Assembly: GCA_026120185.1 (NCBI GenBank)
Contig: JANUWF010002120.1
Span: forward strand, 744,001-808,000
Origin: Voacanga thouarsii
Lineage: Eukaryota; Streptophyta; Magnoliopsida; Gentianales; Apocynaceae
DNA: 64,000 nucleotides
Direction: 5' to 3'
Below are positions 1 to 11,690 of the stretch, one piece after another. Position 1 is the first letter of the stretch. The number at the start of each line of letters is the position of its first letter. Under the pieces are notes generated by a model. It saw only the letters and a program-made list of their open reading frames with translations. It was not told the origin of the DNA and searched no databases. The position numbers and the translations under genes are program-made.

Positions 1-1182
1 AGACCCTGATCATGATATTATGTGATTCTAGATCAGGAGGGTATTTGAATAAAGCAAGCTGTGATTTTATCTTGTTTATCTAAGGCATATCAAGTAAGTC
101 CTTGCATAAACTCTTTTGTTAAATGTTGTGATGGCAAGTTTATGTGGTAAAGCTTTGTGAAGCTATTGTTGAACTATGTTTTCTTGGGTTGTAAATGTGG
201 ATGTTTATTCTCTAAACGGTTTTGTCAAACTAATGATTTTTATCAAGAATTGTTCTTTTCTCAACATTTTAGAAAACTCTTTTGAAGAAAACAACATTTT
301 ACAAAGCCAAGGTATGGAAATATTATGAATCAGGAATTGACGGATATGTTCGTTGAGTACTCAATAAGGGTAAGCTAACAATACTAGTCTTGGAGGGCTA
401 GAGTAAGTCTTCTGGCAGGAGGCCATTTCCAGAAGATAAGCTCTGCTTGAAAAGGGGACAGTATTGGTTGGTCAGGCCGGTCCGAGCTAGCATTTGTACC
501 TGGTAAGGTATTATTTATTTTCCCGGCATGGACACCCGGATGGTTTTGTTGGGTGAAGAGATGGAGAAGTATCTCACTCGGTGGGCTGTACACTCACATT
601 GATCAAAACGCCAAACATGTGGTAATCTGGTCCAGGCAAGGTGCACAAAGTGTGGTGCCTTGTCCTCATGGAGCCCAAAGTGTGATGACATGACTGTTTA
701 TTCGAGTGGATGATTTATTTTGTACAAAGTATGACAATAAGAAAAACCTACGCTTTGCAAAGAGAAAATTATTTATGACTTACCAAATATTTCTGCAAAT
801 GTTTTCACTATGCGTACACAAACTATTCAAAGTACTATTTTCACACACAGGACTTAGTGAGATTTAATCTCACACTATTTTAAATCATGTTTTCAGGAGA
901 TAGATTGTGCTGAGCAAACGGGACCTGAGATAGTTGAAGCTTTTGTTAATTTCCATTATGTTTTAAGAAACAATTGTTGATTTAAGCTTCTAGATCGGAT
1001 GTTTGTTTTTATTTAGTTTTGCTGCAGTTTGAGCCTGATGTAATGAGAGTTTTTCATTCTTTATCTAAGTTTGATTTCTTTGGTTTGTCTTTATATTTTA
1101 TACCTTGTTTCAAAGACCCCTTGTCCTCTGGGACGAGGCGACATCCTCGCCCTTTTAGGGTATGTAGTAGTGGGGTGTTACA
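1..1182. mobile_element. Right end of long Tekay/Del-like LTR (copy C0)
   Basis: This segment is colinear with the right quarter of two complete copies of the same repeat (28900-33223 and 43505-49772). Shared blocks include GTTGAGTACTCAATA near 352-366, the GACCCCTTGTCCT block near 1116 and the end GTGGGGTGTTACA at 1182. The other copies start TGTGAAACCCC, so the unit has TG...CA ends. The next base resumes a copia integrase reading frame, so the repeat was inserted in element D. The left end and left target duplication are outside the window. No coding frame is convincing. Assignment to Tekay/Del gypsy LTRs rests on the long LTR and the terminal sequences and is an inference. Confidence 0.75.
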
Positions 1183-3134
1183 CCGGGAGTACCTCCAGCA
1201 AAATGGAGTAGCTGAGAGAAGGAATATGACATTGATGGAAATGATCTAAAGCATGATGTCTCATGCTACTCTTCCAGTGTCGTTTTGCAGATATGTCCTG
1301 AAAATAGCGGCATATATTCTAAACTTGGTGCCTTCCAAGTCAGTACCTAGGATGTCCTATGAGATGTGGATTAGGCGTAAGCCAAATCTAAATCATCTAA
1401 AGATATGAGCTTGTCTAGCTTATGTATTGATCGAGAGAGATATGTTAGAACTAAGATCAGAATTATGCTATTTTGTTAAGTATCCAAAAAGAACAAAGGG
1501 TGGTTACTTTTATCACCTCAAGGGCCAAAAAGTACTTATGAGTACTAATGCTAGATACTTGGAGGATGATCAAAACACATTCACTAAAGATTCAACATGA
1601 TTGGAACTTGAGAAGAAGTTATCTTCTGAATCAATTTCTTCTAACACAATTATAGAACTAGAAGAGGCACAACCCAGGACCTTGTACAAACGGAGCCTCG
1701 TCGTAGTGGAAGGATATTTAGGGTTCCAGAAAGATCGACTGAAGAGGCTTTTGACCTAGTCTCCAACCATCAGGAACAAGATCCCATTAGATATGAGGAG
1801 ACTATTACTAATGCCGATATAAACCTATAGCGTGAGGTAATGAAAGCCGAGATGGAATCTATGTACTTTAATCGGGTTTGAGATCTTGTAGCTTCATTTG
1901 AAGAGATAAAATCCATTGGGTGTAAGTGGTTTACAAGAGGAAGAGGGGAGTGGATGGGAAGGTGAAAACCTTCAAAGTTAGGCTTATGGTGATAGGGTAT
2001 ACTCAGAAAGAATGTATCAATTATGAGAAAATCTTTTACCCGGTAGCCATGTTGAAGTCCATCCGTATCCTCCTTGCTTTCGCATATCATCATGACTATG
2101 AGATATGACAAATGAATGTCAAGACAGCATTTTTAAATGGCCTTCTTAGTGAAAACATCTATATCCCAACCGGAAGGTTTTATTACAGAAGGCCAGGAGC
2201 ATATGGTTTGTAATTTTAAGAAATCCATTTATAGACTTAAGTAGGCATCCAGAATATGAAACATTCATTTCGATGAGACTATAAAGTCTTGCAGTTTAAT
2301 TCAAAATGGGGATGAACCATGTGTGTACAAGAAACTAAAAGGAATAAACGTAGTTTTTCTTGTACTATATATGGATGGCATTCTACGCATGAGGAATGAT
2401 GTAGGGACATTGTCATCAACTAAGGTTTGGCTATCTAGTCAATTTAGTATGAAGGATTTGGGAGAAGCCTGTTACATTCTTGGTATAAAAGCTTCTTAGA
2501 AATAGGAAGTAGAGAATGTTAGGATTATCCCAAGCTACATACATTAACAAGATATTGGCTAAGTTCAGCATACACTAATGCAAGGGAGCATTAATCCCTT
2601 ACAGACATGGGTTTTCTTTTTCTTCAAAGGACTATCCAAAGTCTTAAGAAGAAAATGATAGAGTGAGTAGGATTCCTAATACTTTAGTTGTGGGAAATGT
2701 CATGTATGCCATGTTGTGTACTAGTCCAGATATCTGCTTTGCCGTAGGCGTAGCTAGCAGATATCAGACAAACCCGGGAGAAGTTCAATAGCAAGCTATA
2801 AAGTATATTCTCAAGTACCTTAAGGTATGAGAGATTATATGCTATTTTACAAGGCTGGTGACTTAGTTCCTATGGGATACATAAACTCAGACTTCCAGAT
2901 GGATAAGGATGAGAGAAAATCCACTAGTGGATATGTCTTCACTTTGTCTAGAGGAGCTATTTCATGGAAAAGTATCTAGTAATCTTGTATTGCTAACTCA
3001 ACTATGGAACCTGTGTATGTGGCAGCTTTATAGGTTTTCAAGGAAGTAGTATGGCACTGGATGTTCCTTTTAGAACATAGAGTCATTCCACAAATGGACA
3101 GGACAGATATGATGTATTGCGATAGCACTGGCGT
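1183..3134 (+). pseudogene. Copia element D: broken pol (integrase end, RT, RNase H start)
   Basis: Translation on + gives, in order, the integrase motif QNGVAERRN (about 1200), the YEMW/H-L-K linker region (about 1360-1400), the RT block with KWVYKRKRG-like remains (1925-1960), AFLNG (2128) and YMDG (2367-2378, where an active enzyme has YVDD or YMDD), then RNase H up to CD/NTG at 3118-3130. Numerous stops and frameshifts break it, starting with an extra base just before QNGVAERRN. An in-frame TGA at 2106-2108 sits where related copia RTs have Trp. The left part is missing because LTR C0 was inserted upstream; the right part resumes at 59321 after the 56-kb insertion of element B. It is closest to family A but more decayed. 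Confidence 0.85.
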
Positions 3135-3430
3135 TGAAGGAATTGTAAAAAACTATTAAAGGAAAAACGCATTGAAAATTTTTCAGTTTTTCGAGTTACA
3201 TCTAGGAGGGAGTACTTACTTTTTCTTGTTGATCGCGGATTAACCAACGAGGGGCCAGATTGCACTGGAGCCTCTTTCGTTGGAAGGAGAGAAGGAGGCG
3301 TCTGATGTTCAATTGGAACTCCTACCAATCTTCTACTCCTACGCATTAAGTGTCTCCAAGCTTCTTCTCTTCGTCTTTTGGAGTATGACTCTACCTTGCT
3401 CTAGATGTTAGCTTGCTGAGAGCTAATTTC
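3135..3430 (-). repeat. Element B 3' LTR, outer part
   Basis: Matches the end of the B 5' LTR at 57531-57830. It starts TGAAGGAATTG in + reading, that is, it ends CAATTCCTTCA on -. It is cut at 3430 by element A1 and continues at 13247. It holds the short coding exon described at 3220-3346. Confidence 0.85.
3220..3346 (-). CDS. LTR-encoded first exon of element B (basic peptide)
   Basis: An ATG at 3346 opens a frame beginning MRRSRRLVG that runs 42 codons plus one base to a perfect plant splice donor, GTAAGT (3219-3214 on -). The length, 127 nt, and the phase equal those of the equivalent exon in family A LTRs, although the residues after the first ten differ. This copy is in the 3' LTR, so it would not itself be the 5' exon of the transcript. 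The copy in the 5' LTR starts at 57741 (MHRSRRLAG) but its donor reads ATAAGT and it has lost two bases. That the peptide is an N-terminal part of Gag is an inference. Confidence 0.5.
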
Positions 3431-5466
3431 TGATGGAACGCAGAAACAGGGGAGCATGCACCGAGCCAAAAAAAATTGGAGAAAAATTAAAACGCGAGCC
3501 ATAAAGGCCATGCGGAAGCGTGAAGATCATACCTTTGCATTCCTTAACCCTTCTAGGTTACGTAGGAACAGAATGAACGGCTGGAATCGCCTCGCTTTGC
3601 ACACTTAAAGCAGCTTCCGGTTGAACACCCTATAGCCTTCGACTTCGCCTTGTTTGCATTAACGCTTATCTCTCCAGCTTTCGGGATATTCCTCAGCCTA
3701 ACCTCTAGTTGGTGAACACAATGGGAAAGAGAAACGGTCTCAATTCTCCTTGGTTCGCTCGCTATTAGTTAGCAAAGAACAAGGAGAAAAACAAGAAGAA
3801 GAAAACGTGAGAGAGAGCAGAGAGAGAGACCACGTGAGTCTTGTGGCTTTGGAAAGAAAATTAGGGTTTTTTCTTTTCAAAGAGTTGTTTATATTTAGCC
3901 TAAACTAGGTCTCTCAATCTCTAATAAACATCTCCCCGGGATTTCAAAATACCCGGATGTTATCCTGAGAAACAGTTTGGCCTAACCTTAAACTCCTCTT
4001 AACCGTATCTGAAAAAAACCCTAAGGTCCAAGCTATTGGACTAGATAAATATTTATTATTTTTCTTGGACCCAAAAGGCCCAAAATAATAAATATTAATT
4101 ATTTATTTTCTGGGCTTACATAAGTAACCCAATAAATAATTAATGAGCCCAAATGAACCATAATAATTAATCTTTAATTATTTATTTCTTGGGCCTATAC
4201 AAATAACCCAATAAATAATTAAACATTAATTATTTCCCCTAGTTTAAGCCCAGGTTAATTTCTTAATTATTCATACTGGACCTAGGCCCTGAATAATTAA
4301 TTAACCAAATAAACTAGATAATTAATTTCTCTCAACTCCTATTTTATTTATTTATTTATTTATTTTATTCCAGTCCAATAATAAATTAGACTTCCTGAAT
4401 AAAATAAAATAAAACAAAATAAAATAAAATCCTCTTCAACTGAGACCAATTCCTCAACCCAAAAATAGTTAGGACTTACGGGCTATCCCGAGGACCAAAA
4501 AGACACATCGCCTTGGCTACTAAAATAACCAAAATACCCCTGCTATATAAATAGCTGTATTTTGCATTTTAAATATTTCCTAATATCACCATAAGGAAAT
4601 ATTGACCCCAAGGACAATGCTGCGTTAGCAAAGTCTCCGACCTACAGGTGAAATGACTAAAATACCCCTCTACACATCGCCGTACATTTAGAGAGGAAGA
4701 AGTGTACTAACACCCCTCTAAATGACATCTACCATCCTTAGGCTTCTAGTCCAATGATCCACGACTTCCTGGAGTGTTTCCGCTTTCCAAGGGAGCTACC
4801 CTAAAGCAAACATCCAAGTCATGTTTCCCAGGACCCTGGATAATTTAGACCATTCGGACAACCACAAGGGGCGATATAGTGCAGAAACTATCTTGTATAA
4901 GTCTGTCTTAACTAACTAGTCACACATACCTAACATGCATGTATATTGGCCCTATGATAGAACCTCAACTACAGCAAATCAAAGTATATGCTTCCAACTT
5001 CGCTAGACCACCAACTCATACGCAAGTCGTAGAGTACTAGTCCACGCTGTAGCGGTAGTAGTCTAGGTTTCTACCATATAGTACTTTGAGAAACCACTAC
5101 TACAGGTCCTGTTCTACGTATTCGAAATACGCTTATGTCATGAAGTGAGTGGACTACCCACTGGCTAAAGGTAAGCCATTCCCCATTTGGAATTCATAAC
5201 ATAATAACCTAAACATGATGAGGTTGCCAGTCTCATCAATAGGTTAAGAACAAATGTTTATGTGTTAAATAACCCGTGATCCATACTTTACTGTGAAAGA
5301 CCACCATTCACATGGATCACTTATTTAGACACAATGGGTCTGTTCTAAATGAAAATCGTGCACAAACAAAAAGTAAATTCACAAACAATTTCTGAAAGTA
5401 AATTCTTTTATTAAATAATTCGATTTTACATCAGAAACCTAGTCTAAGAGGGCATACAATCCAACA
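3431..5466 (-). repeat. A1 3' LTR
   Basis: 2036 bp. It reads TGTTGGATTGTATG at 5466 and ends CGTTCCATCA at 3431 on -. It matches the 5' LTR throughout, including the long T/A-rich central part and the CT-rich leader. Its copy of the basic-peptide exon (ATG at 3659-3657) has a TAG after nine codons, which the 5' LTR copy lacks. Confidence 0.95.
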
Positions 5467-5477
5467 ATCTCCCACTT
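5467..5477 (-). promoter_or_regulatory. A1 polypurine tract
   Basis: On - the sequence is AAGTGGGAGAT directly before TGTTGG of the 3' LTR. This is the standard place and composition for the plus-strand primer of copia elements. Confidence 0.9.
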
Positions 5478-5482
5478 GCACT

Positions 5483-7160
5483 CTAAGACTTGGTAAGTCC
5501 ATAGGTGCCCACCCCTATGGCGTCTAAGTGTCTCTTGAAGACTCTCTCAGCCAAAGGCTTGGTGAATGGGTCTGCTAGATTGTTTTCTGAGGTAATATGC
5601 TCCACCACAACTTCCCGTCTCTGGATGAAATCCCGGATCAAGTGGTACTTCATCTCGATGTGTTTCCCCTTCTTGTGGTTCCGAGGCTCCTTAGATTGCG
5701 ACACTGCTCCAGTGTTGTCGCAATACATCACAACCGGCCTGTCCATATGTGGTAAGACTCCAAGTTCTGAAAGAAACTTCCGGAGCCAGACTGCTTCCTT
5801 GGACGCTTTCGAAGCTGCCACATACTCAGCTTCCATAGTTGAGTCAGCAATACAAGATTGCTTGATACTCCTCCATGAAATTGCTCCTCCAGATAAGGTG
5901 AAGACATATCCACTAGTGGATTTTCTCTCATCCTTATCTGCCTGGAAGTCTGAGTCTGTGTATCCTGCAGGAACCAAATCAGCAGCCCTGTAAACCAGCA
6001 TATAATCTCTCGTTCCCTTGAGGTACTTGAGAATATGCTTTACAGCTTGCCAATGAACCTCCCCTGGGTTTGACTGATATCTGCTAACTAAGCCTAAGGC
6101 AAAACAGATATCCAGCCTAGTACAAAGCATAGCGTACATGAGACTTCCCACAGCCGAAGCGTAGGGAATCCTACTCATTCTGTCTTTTTCTTCTTGAGAC
6201 TTAGGACAGTCCTTCGAAGAAAATGACAACCCATGTCTGCAAGGGATTAGAGCTCCCTTGCATGAGTCCATGCTGTACTTGGCCAGCATCTTGTCAATGT
6301 ATGTCGCTTGGGACAATCCTAACATTCTCTGTTTCCTATATCTAAGAAGCCTTATCCCGAGAATGTAGCTGGCTTCTCCTAAGTCCTTCATACTGAATTG
6401 ACTAGACAGCCAAACCTTTGTAGATGACAATGTCCCTACATCATTTCCAATGAGTAGAATGTCATCCACATACAGGACAAGAAAAACCACATTGATGCCT
6501 TCAAGTTTCCTGTACATGCATGGTTCATCTTCATTTTGAATAAAACCATAAGACTTTACAGTCTCATCAAAACGAATGTTCCATGCTCTTGATGCCTGCT
6601 TAAGTCCATAAATGGACTTCTTAAGCTTACAAACCATGTGTTCCGGGCTTTCAGCAATGAAGCCTTCCGGTTGGGACATATAGATGTCTTCGCTAAGATG
6701 GCCATTCAAGAATGCCGTCTGGACATCCATTTGTCATATCTTGTAGTCATAGTGACAGGCGATGGCAAGGAGGATGCGAATGGATTTAAGTATGGCTACC
6801 GGGGAAAAGGTTTCCTCATAGTCGATACCATCTTTCTGAGTATACCCTTTCACCACAAGCCTAGCTTTGAAGGTTTCCACCTTCCCATCCGCTCCTCTCT
6901 TCCTCTTGTATACCCACTTGCACCCAATGGGTTTTATCCTTTCAGGTGAAGCTACAAGATCCCAAACCTGATTGAGGTACATAGACTCAATCTCGGCTTT
7001 TATTGCTTCATGCCATAGATTTGCATCGGCATCAGCAATAGCCTCCTCGTATCTAGCGGGGTCTTATTCCTGATGGTCGGAAACCAGCTCAAACGCTTCT
7101 CCAGTCCAGCTATTCGGAACCCTAGACACTCTCCCACTACAACGAGGCTCCATTTATACA
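5483..7160 (-). pseudogene. A1 reverse transcriptase and RNase H
   Basis: The RT copies element RNA into DNA and RNase H removes the RNA strand. The 415-codon stretch 6730-5483 is open and starts at MDVQTAFLNG. It has the YGLKQASRAW block, the catalytic LYVDDILLIG, then RNase H with GYTDSDF, STMEAEYVA, YCDNTGAV and the HHLIRDF-type end, and finishes at GTYGLTKS. Upstream in the same frame are RT fingers with GCKWVYKRKRG and the VKGYTQ block (6982-6737). A TGA at 6736-6734 separates the two halves at a codon that is Trp in related elements. Further stops occur near 7063 and 7150. Catalytic residues look intact, so only nonsense codons disable it. Confidence 0.92.
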
Positions 7161-8110
7161 GGCTCTTGAGGTTGTGCCTCTTCTTGTTCCAAAATCGGGT
7201 CAGTGGAAGTTGATTCCATAGATAACTTCTCCTGCAGTTCCAGCCTCGTTGAACCTTTAGTGGAAGTACTTTGATCATCTTCCAAGTATCTAGCATGGGT
7301 ACTGACTAGTACCTTCTACTCCTTAGGATGATAAAAGTAGCCTCATTTTGTCCCTTTTGGATACCCAACAAAATAGCATAATTCTGATCTTGGTTCCAAC
7401 TTGTCTTCCTTGATCAGTACCTAAGCTGTACACCCCCAAATCCTGAGATGATTCAGACTTAGCTTACGCCCAGTCCACATCTCATAGGGAGTCCTAGGTA
7501 CTGACTTGGAAGACACCAAGTTCAGAATATATGCCGCTGTTTCCAGGGCATATCCCCAGAAGGATACTGGAAGAGTAGCATGAGACATCATGCTTCGGAC
7601 CATTTCCATCAACGTCCTGTTCCTTCTCTCAGCTACTCCGTTCTACTGGGGGGTTCCTGGCGCAGAGAGTTGGGATACTATCCCATGATGTACCATGTAG
7701 TCCTTGAATTCACCTAGGAGGTACTCTCCACCACGATCCGATCGTAAGGTTTTGATTAATTTACCTGTCCGACGCTCCACTTCAGCTTTAAACTCTTTGA
7801 ACTTGTCAAAAGAGTCAGACTTGCGTCTCATCAGGTAAATGTAACCATACCTCGTACAATCATCCGTGAACGTGATGAAGTACTCAAAACCTCCCCTAGC
7901 TGGTATAGACAATGGACCGCACACATCAGTGTGAACAAGACTCAACGCCTCCTTGGCTCTATCCTCCTTTGGTGTAAAAGACCTTTTGGTCATTTTTCCC
8001 ATCAGGCAGGATTCACACTGAGGCCAACTTTCCAATTTCAATGAGCCTAAAGGCCCATCATGGATTAACCTCTGAATCCTGGTTGAGTTAATATGACCCA
8101 ACCTCAGATG
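7161..8110 (-). pseudogene. A1 integrase (with GAG-pre-integrase zinc region)
   Basis: In the common gag-pol frame: a HLRLGH...C..C zinc-binding region (8101-8000), the DDE core with HTDVCGP (first Asp), TLRSDRGGEYL (second Asp) and GVAERRN (Glu), then the copia-type C-terminal part with YEMWTGRKL. It inserts the DNA copy into the genome. Stops: TAG at 7645-7643 replacing the first Gln of the usual PQQNG, TAG at 7423-7421, and TGA and TAG near 7370 and 7340. No frameshift is seen. Confidence 0.9.
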
Positions 8111-8626
8111 CTAAAGGTATGAATAATTGATATTGGTCTTTCTCTTCTTAGTTAGAGGTTCAGACTGAGCGTTATTTGATTGTTTGTTAATAGGGTTTAA
8201 AAAGAACAAATTTCCACACATGTGCCCAGTACATAAAATTTCTCCATCTCTACTGATAGAAATATCAGAATGGAAAGATACAGAATATCCTTGATTAATA
8301 ATTTTTGCAACTGAAATCAAATTCTGACGAAAACCAGGTACATATAAAATGTCTTTTAAAACCACTATCTTATTACAATAAAAAATAAGATCTAGCTCTC
8401 CCACTGCAAGGGCCCAGACTTGTGCTCCATTACCCACTCGAAGCCCATGTTCGCCCTTCTTGAGTCTTCTTATCTTCCTAAACCCCTGCAAGGAGTTACA
8501 GATATGATCAGTGGCTCCTGAATCAACAATCCAAGTGGAAGTTGATCCTACCATTGATATGGACTCTAGATAGTAAACATTACCTGTGGGGTTTTTCTTG
8601 GCCTGAAGATCTGGACACTATTTTTT
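8111..8626 (-). pseudogene. A1 aspartic protease
   Basis: The frame holds WIVDSGATDHICN (about 8530), the usual copia protease active site D-S-G, then the VGNG and LKDILYVPGFRQNL blocks. It cleaves the Gag-Pol polyprotein. The domain lies between the zinc knuckle of Gag and the integrase zinc region in the same frame. A TAG at 8113-8111 replaces a Trp before HLRLGH. The active site is intact. Confidence 0.9.
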
Positions 8627-9388
8627 CTAGTGTCCCTTCTTTCCACACTTGAAGCACTTACCCTTTGGTTTGTCCTTGGGCTGGTTCTTGGGCTGGGCTG
8701 CTGCATTCCCCTTCTTCCTCTTGAATTTTCTGGGCTTAGGCCCAGTTCTTGAAGAAGAGGCCTTAGCAATCATGGCCTTAGACTGCGGCTTCATGACCTT
8801 CTCCGCCATCTGGAGCTCCTTTATCAATTCAATCAAACTCATGTTCAACTTGTTCATGTTATAGTTTAACTTGAACTGAGTGAAAGAGCCCGGTAGAGAT
8901 TCGAGAACCATGTCCACTTGGCTCTCGGGGTCAATGACAGCCCCTAAGATTTCTGCCTCCTCGAAAGCAGCAATCATCTTGAGCATATGCTCTCGGACTG
9001 ATGCTCCCTCAGCCATCTTAGTGTTTACAATTGTTCGAAGAGCCTCCCGCCTTGCGGGCCGGCTCTTGTCCGCGAACATAGTTGCCAACGATAGACTTAT
9101 GTCATATGCAGAAGCCATGTGCTCGTGTTTTGACTGTAGCACATTAGACATTGAAGCTAACATATAGCAACATGCCATTTCTTCAGCTTTCTTCCATGCC
9201 TTTTCAGCCTCTCGCTCTTCAGCGGTGGAACCTTCCCCGATAACAGGGCAGGTTTCGTAAAGGACATACTTATACTCATTGGCTGTGAGTATTATGTCCA
9301 GGTTCCTTTTCCAGTCCACATAGTTTAGACCCGTTAACTTATTCTCCCTGAGAATAACAGCCAATGGACTAAAAGAACCTCCCACCAT
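8620..9388 (-). pseudogene. A1 Gag
   Basis: Starts MVGGSFSPLAV at 9388 and continues through the copia gag core with NKLTGLNYVDWKRNLD and the KLNYNMNKL region, ending in a basic stretch and a zinc knuckle CFKCGKKGH (about 8650) that should bind RNA. Two TAG codons, 8629-8627 and 8620-8618, cut the knuckle; the first stands where the knuckle normally has Trp. Directly upstream of the ATG is a strong 3' splice site (pyrimidine tract then CAG at 9393-9391), so the start shown may be an internal Met of a longer spliced product. Gag forms the particle that packages the RNA. Confidence 0.9.
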
Positions 9389-11203
9389 TTCTGAAAATAA
9401 AAAATAAAAGAAAGAAATTAGTTTGTGAAAACAAAATGAAATTTGTGCATTGAAAATAATTTAGCTCTTAGGAAAACTGACATAGCTTCTTGGGAAGATT
9501 AACAGTTTCCTAAGCTAAGTGTATTAACCACCACAAATTAATTTCCGTTCTAGGTAATGGTCTAGAGAATAACTCCATCGTGGGATGGCCGTTTCCTCTC
9601 ATTTCCTATGGACATACCTCACACTATAACCTCCAACGTGGGCTGGCCGATCATAGTACGTGCCTCGGGTTATTAATTACATCCTTCCATTAGATCTAGA
9701 TCCTTGTGGTATCCCCATCATATACGGGTTCACTCCCAGGGTGACGCGAGGGGATCCACGATCTCTAATGAGGACCGTGATGGAAGCCGTGGGGCCGTTG
9801 GAACCCCTCTCCCACTTAGTCTTTTAAAATAAAGGTTTTCTGGAAAATATTCTTTTGAAATTTCCATTAAGTTTTTCTTAACTCAAAAATAAAATATCTA
9901 AGTCCAATAAAATCTCTATGTCAAGGCTTATATCCTTTGTGAGATTTCCTCCATGGACTAATTTTATATAAGTTAAAACTTAATGATTTCAAAAATTTTC
10001 CAATTAAAACTTTCTAGAGACTTTGGTCTCAAGTTTATTTGACAAAATCATTTTTCTAGTCCAAAACAAAACAAAATGGCTCTCCATTTTAATTTACAAA
10101 AATATCTAAATCCAATATATTTTCTATGTCAAGGATTAAATCCTTTGAGAAAATATTTAAGAATTAATTTTTGTACCAATTAAAATAACCATTTAGTTTT
10201 TAAAGAAAAATATTTTTCCTTGCCAAAACAAAAGGTTCCCAAAGACTTTGGTCTTTGAGAAAAAACACACATAAGTACATAAAAAAATAGCATGCTAGAA
10301 AACAATAAACGTTTTCATGCTTTTCTATTTTTTAAACCTAAGTGCCCAAATAATAGAATTAAACACATTAATTAATTAATTAATGATCTTGTTTAATCCT
10401 AAAATCCCTTACTAATATTTTTCATGCAAATATATTCTAAGAATATAAATATTGCAAAAATATTAACTTCGCCTGGTATGGGACCCAAAATGAAAAAGGA
10501 AAAAAAAAATTTGCCAAAATTGGCTGGTGGTCCACTGCACCGGCCGCACAGGATCCGCCCCAGAATGGCCTGCGGTCCACCGCAGCCGCAATGCACCACG
10601 CCGAACCAGATCGCACGGCAGCCACGACCCGTGGACTTCACCCGCGCCTAGTTGCCCTCTGCTGCCGACCCGTGAAGGATCCGTGCCTTTATCCGAATGG
10701 CATGCCCGATCCGGTTTGCTGACCCGCGCGCGGAATTGAATTTCAATTTCAATTCTTCCAATTGAAAACGGCTACAATTCCCCTCTATTTAGCTCGGCTT
10801 CGCGGCTCACAGACTGCGGGTCTCCTCACAGAAACATCGGCTCGGCTCGGCTCAGCTCGGCTCGACCGGCGGCTTAGGAACAGTATCATCTTCTTCGTTT
10901 TTCACCCGTCTGCGCGCGAAATTGCAGAAACTCTTCTGCTTCATTTTTTTCAGCCTTCTTTGGCTTCTTTGGACATTTTTACTTACAAAAAACATCCAAA
11001 CCAAAAACACAACCGCCTATACCCATTAAAATTGGGTTTACACGATTAAACCACAAAGCCAAAAAATATTACAGAGGGTCCTATGCTTCCACTGTGAAGC
11101 TTACAAAACAATCTATCCCATACCAAAACAGCGAAGGATCATAGGTATAATCATCTTCCCCATTTTATTAACTACCATGCTCCCAATATTGATCAAAACC
11201 AGT
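9389..11203 (-). other. A1 leader, probably an intron of the gag mRNA
   Basis: About 1.8 kb between PBS and gag has no coding frame of note. It is AT-rich except for a GC-rich island at 10525-10740. It has a polypurine stretch at 9803-9816 on - (AGTGGGAGAGGGGT) resembling the real PPT. The same leader occurs in A2 (34228-35835). It lies wholly inside the inferred intron from 11321 to 9391, with donor GTATGA and acceptor TTTTCAG. A spliced RNA would lack the PBS and so could not serve as the genome. Confidence 0.6.
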
Positions 11204-11216
11204 GGCTCTGATACCA
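11204..11216 (-). promoter_or_regulatory. A1 primer-binding site (initiator Met tRNA)
   Basis: On - it reads TGGTATCAGAGCC, three bases after the LTR end CCATCA. This is the standard plant copia site complementary to initiator methionine tRNA. Confidence 0.97.
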
Positions 11217-11321
11217 CTTTGATGGAACGCAGAAACAGGGGAGCATGCACCGTGCCAAAAAAAATTGGAGAAAAATTAAAACGCGAGCCATAAAGGTCAT
11301 GCGGAAGCGTGAAGATCATAC

Positions 11322-11448
11322 ATTTGTGTTCCTTAACCCTCCTAGGTTGCGTAGGAACAGAATGAACGGCTGGAATCGCCTCGCTTTGCACACTTGAAGC
11401 AACTTCCGGTTGAACACCCGCTAGCCTTCGACTTCGCCTTGTTTGCAT
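11322..11448 (-). CDS. LTR-encoded first exon of A1 (RRSRRLAG basic peptide)
   Basis: ATG at 11448 starts MQTRRSRRLAG and stays open for 42 codons plus one base. It then meets GTATGA at 11321, a plausible splice donor. The last exon base is T here but G in A2 and D. The next acceptor, CAG at 9393-9391, leaves AA before the gag ATG; one base plus AA completes a codon and puts gag in frame. With the T of this copy that codon is a stop; with the ancestral G it is Glu. The exon is preserved in family A, in D (61284) and in B (3346), with the same phase. It is rich in Arg, Ser, Pro and Gln and could bind RNA or act as a nuclear signal; function is inferred. Confidence 0.6.
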
Positions 11449-11649
11449 TAACGCTTAGCTCTCCAGCTTTCAGGATATTCCTCAGCCTAACCTCTAGTTG
11501 GTGAACACAATGGGAAAGAGAAACGGTCTCAATTCTCCTTGGTTCGCTCGCTATTAGTTAGCAAAGAACAAGGAGAAAAACAAGAAGAAGAAAACGTGAG
11601 AGAGAGCAGAGAGAGAGACCACGTGAGTCTTGTGGCTTTGGAAAGAAAA

Positions 11650-11690
11650 TTAGGGTTTTTTTTCTTTTCAAAGAGTTGTTTATATTTAGC
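11650..11690 (-). promoter_or_regulatory. Candidate A1 core promoter
   Basis: On - a TATA-like box, GCTAAATATAAAC (11690-11678), is followed about 25 bases on by AAACCCTAA (11658-11650), a box common near plant transcription starts. A CT-rich leader follows and then the exon ATG at 11448. The same order occurs in the other A LTRs. Placement is by pattern only. Confidence 0.45.

Noticed and set aside
5505..5993. 162-codon frame on + over A1 RNase H
   Set aside because: Antisense shadow of a clear RNase H; similar shadows appear wherever RNase H is conserved, for example 37278-37646.
10399..10739. Several overlapping frames in the A1 GC-rich leader island
   Set aside because: GC-rich sequence has few stops on any strand; frames differ in A2 and there is no protein motif.
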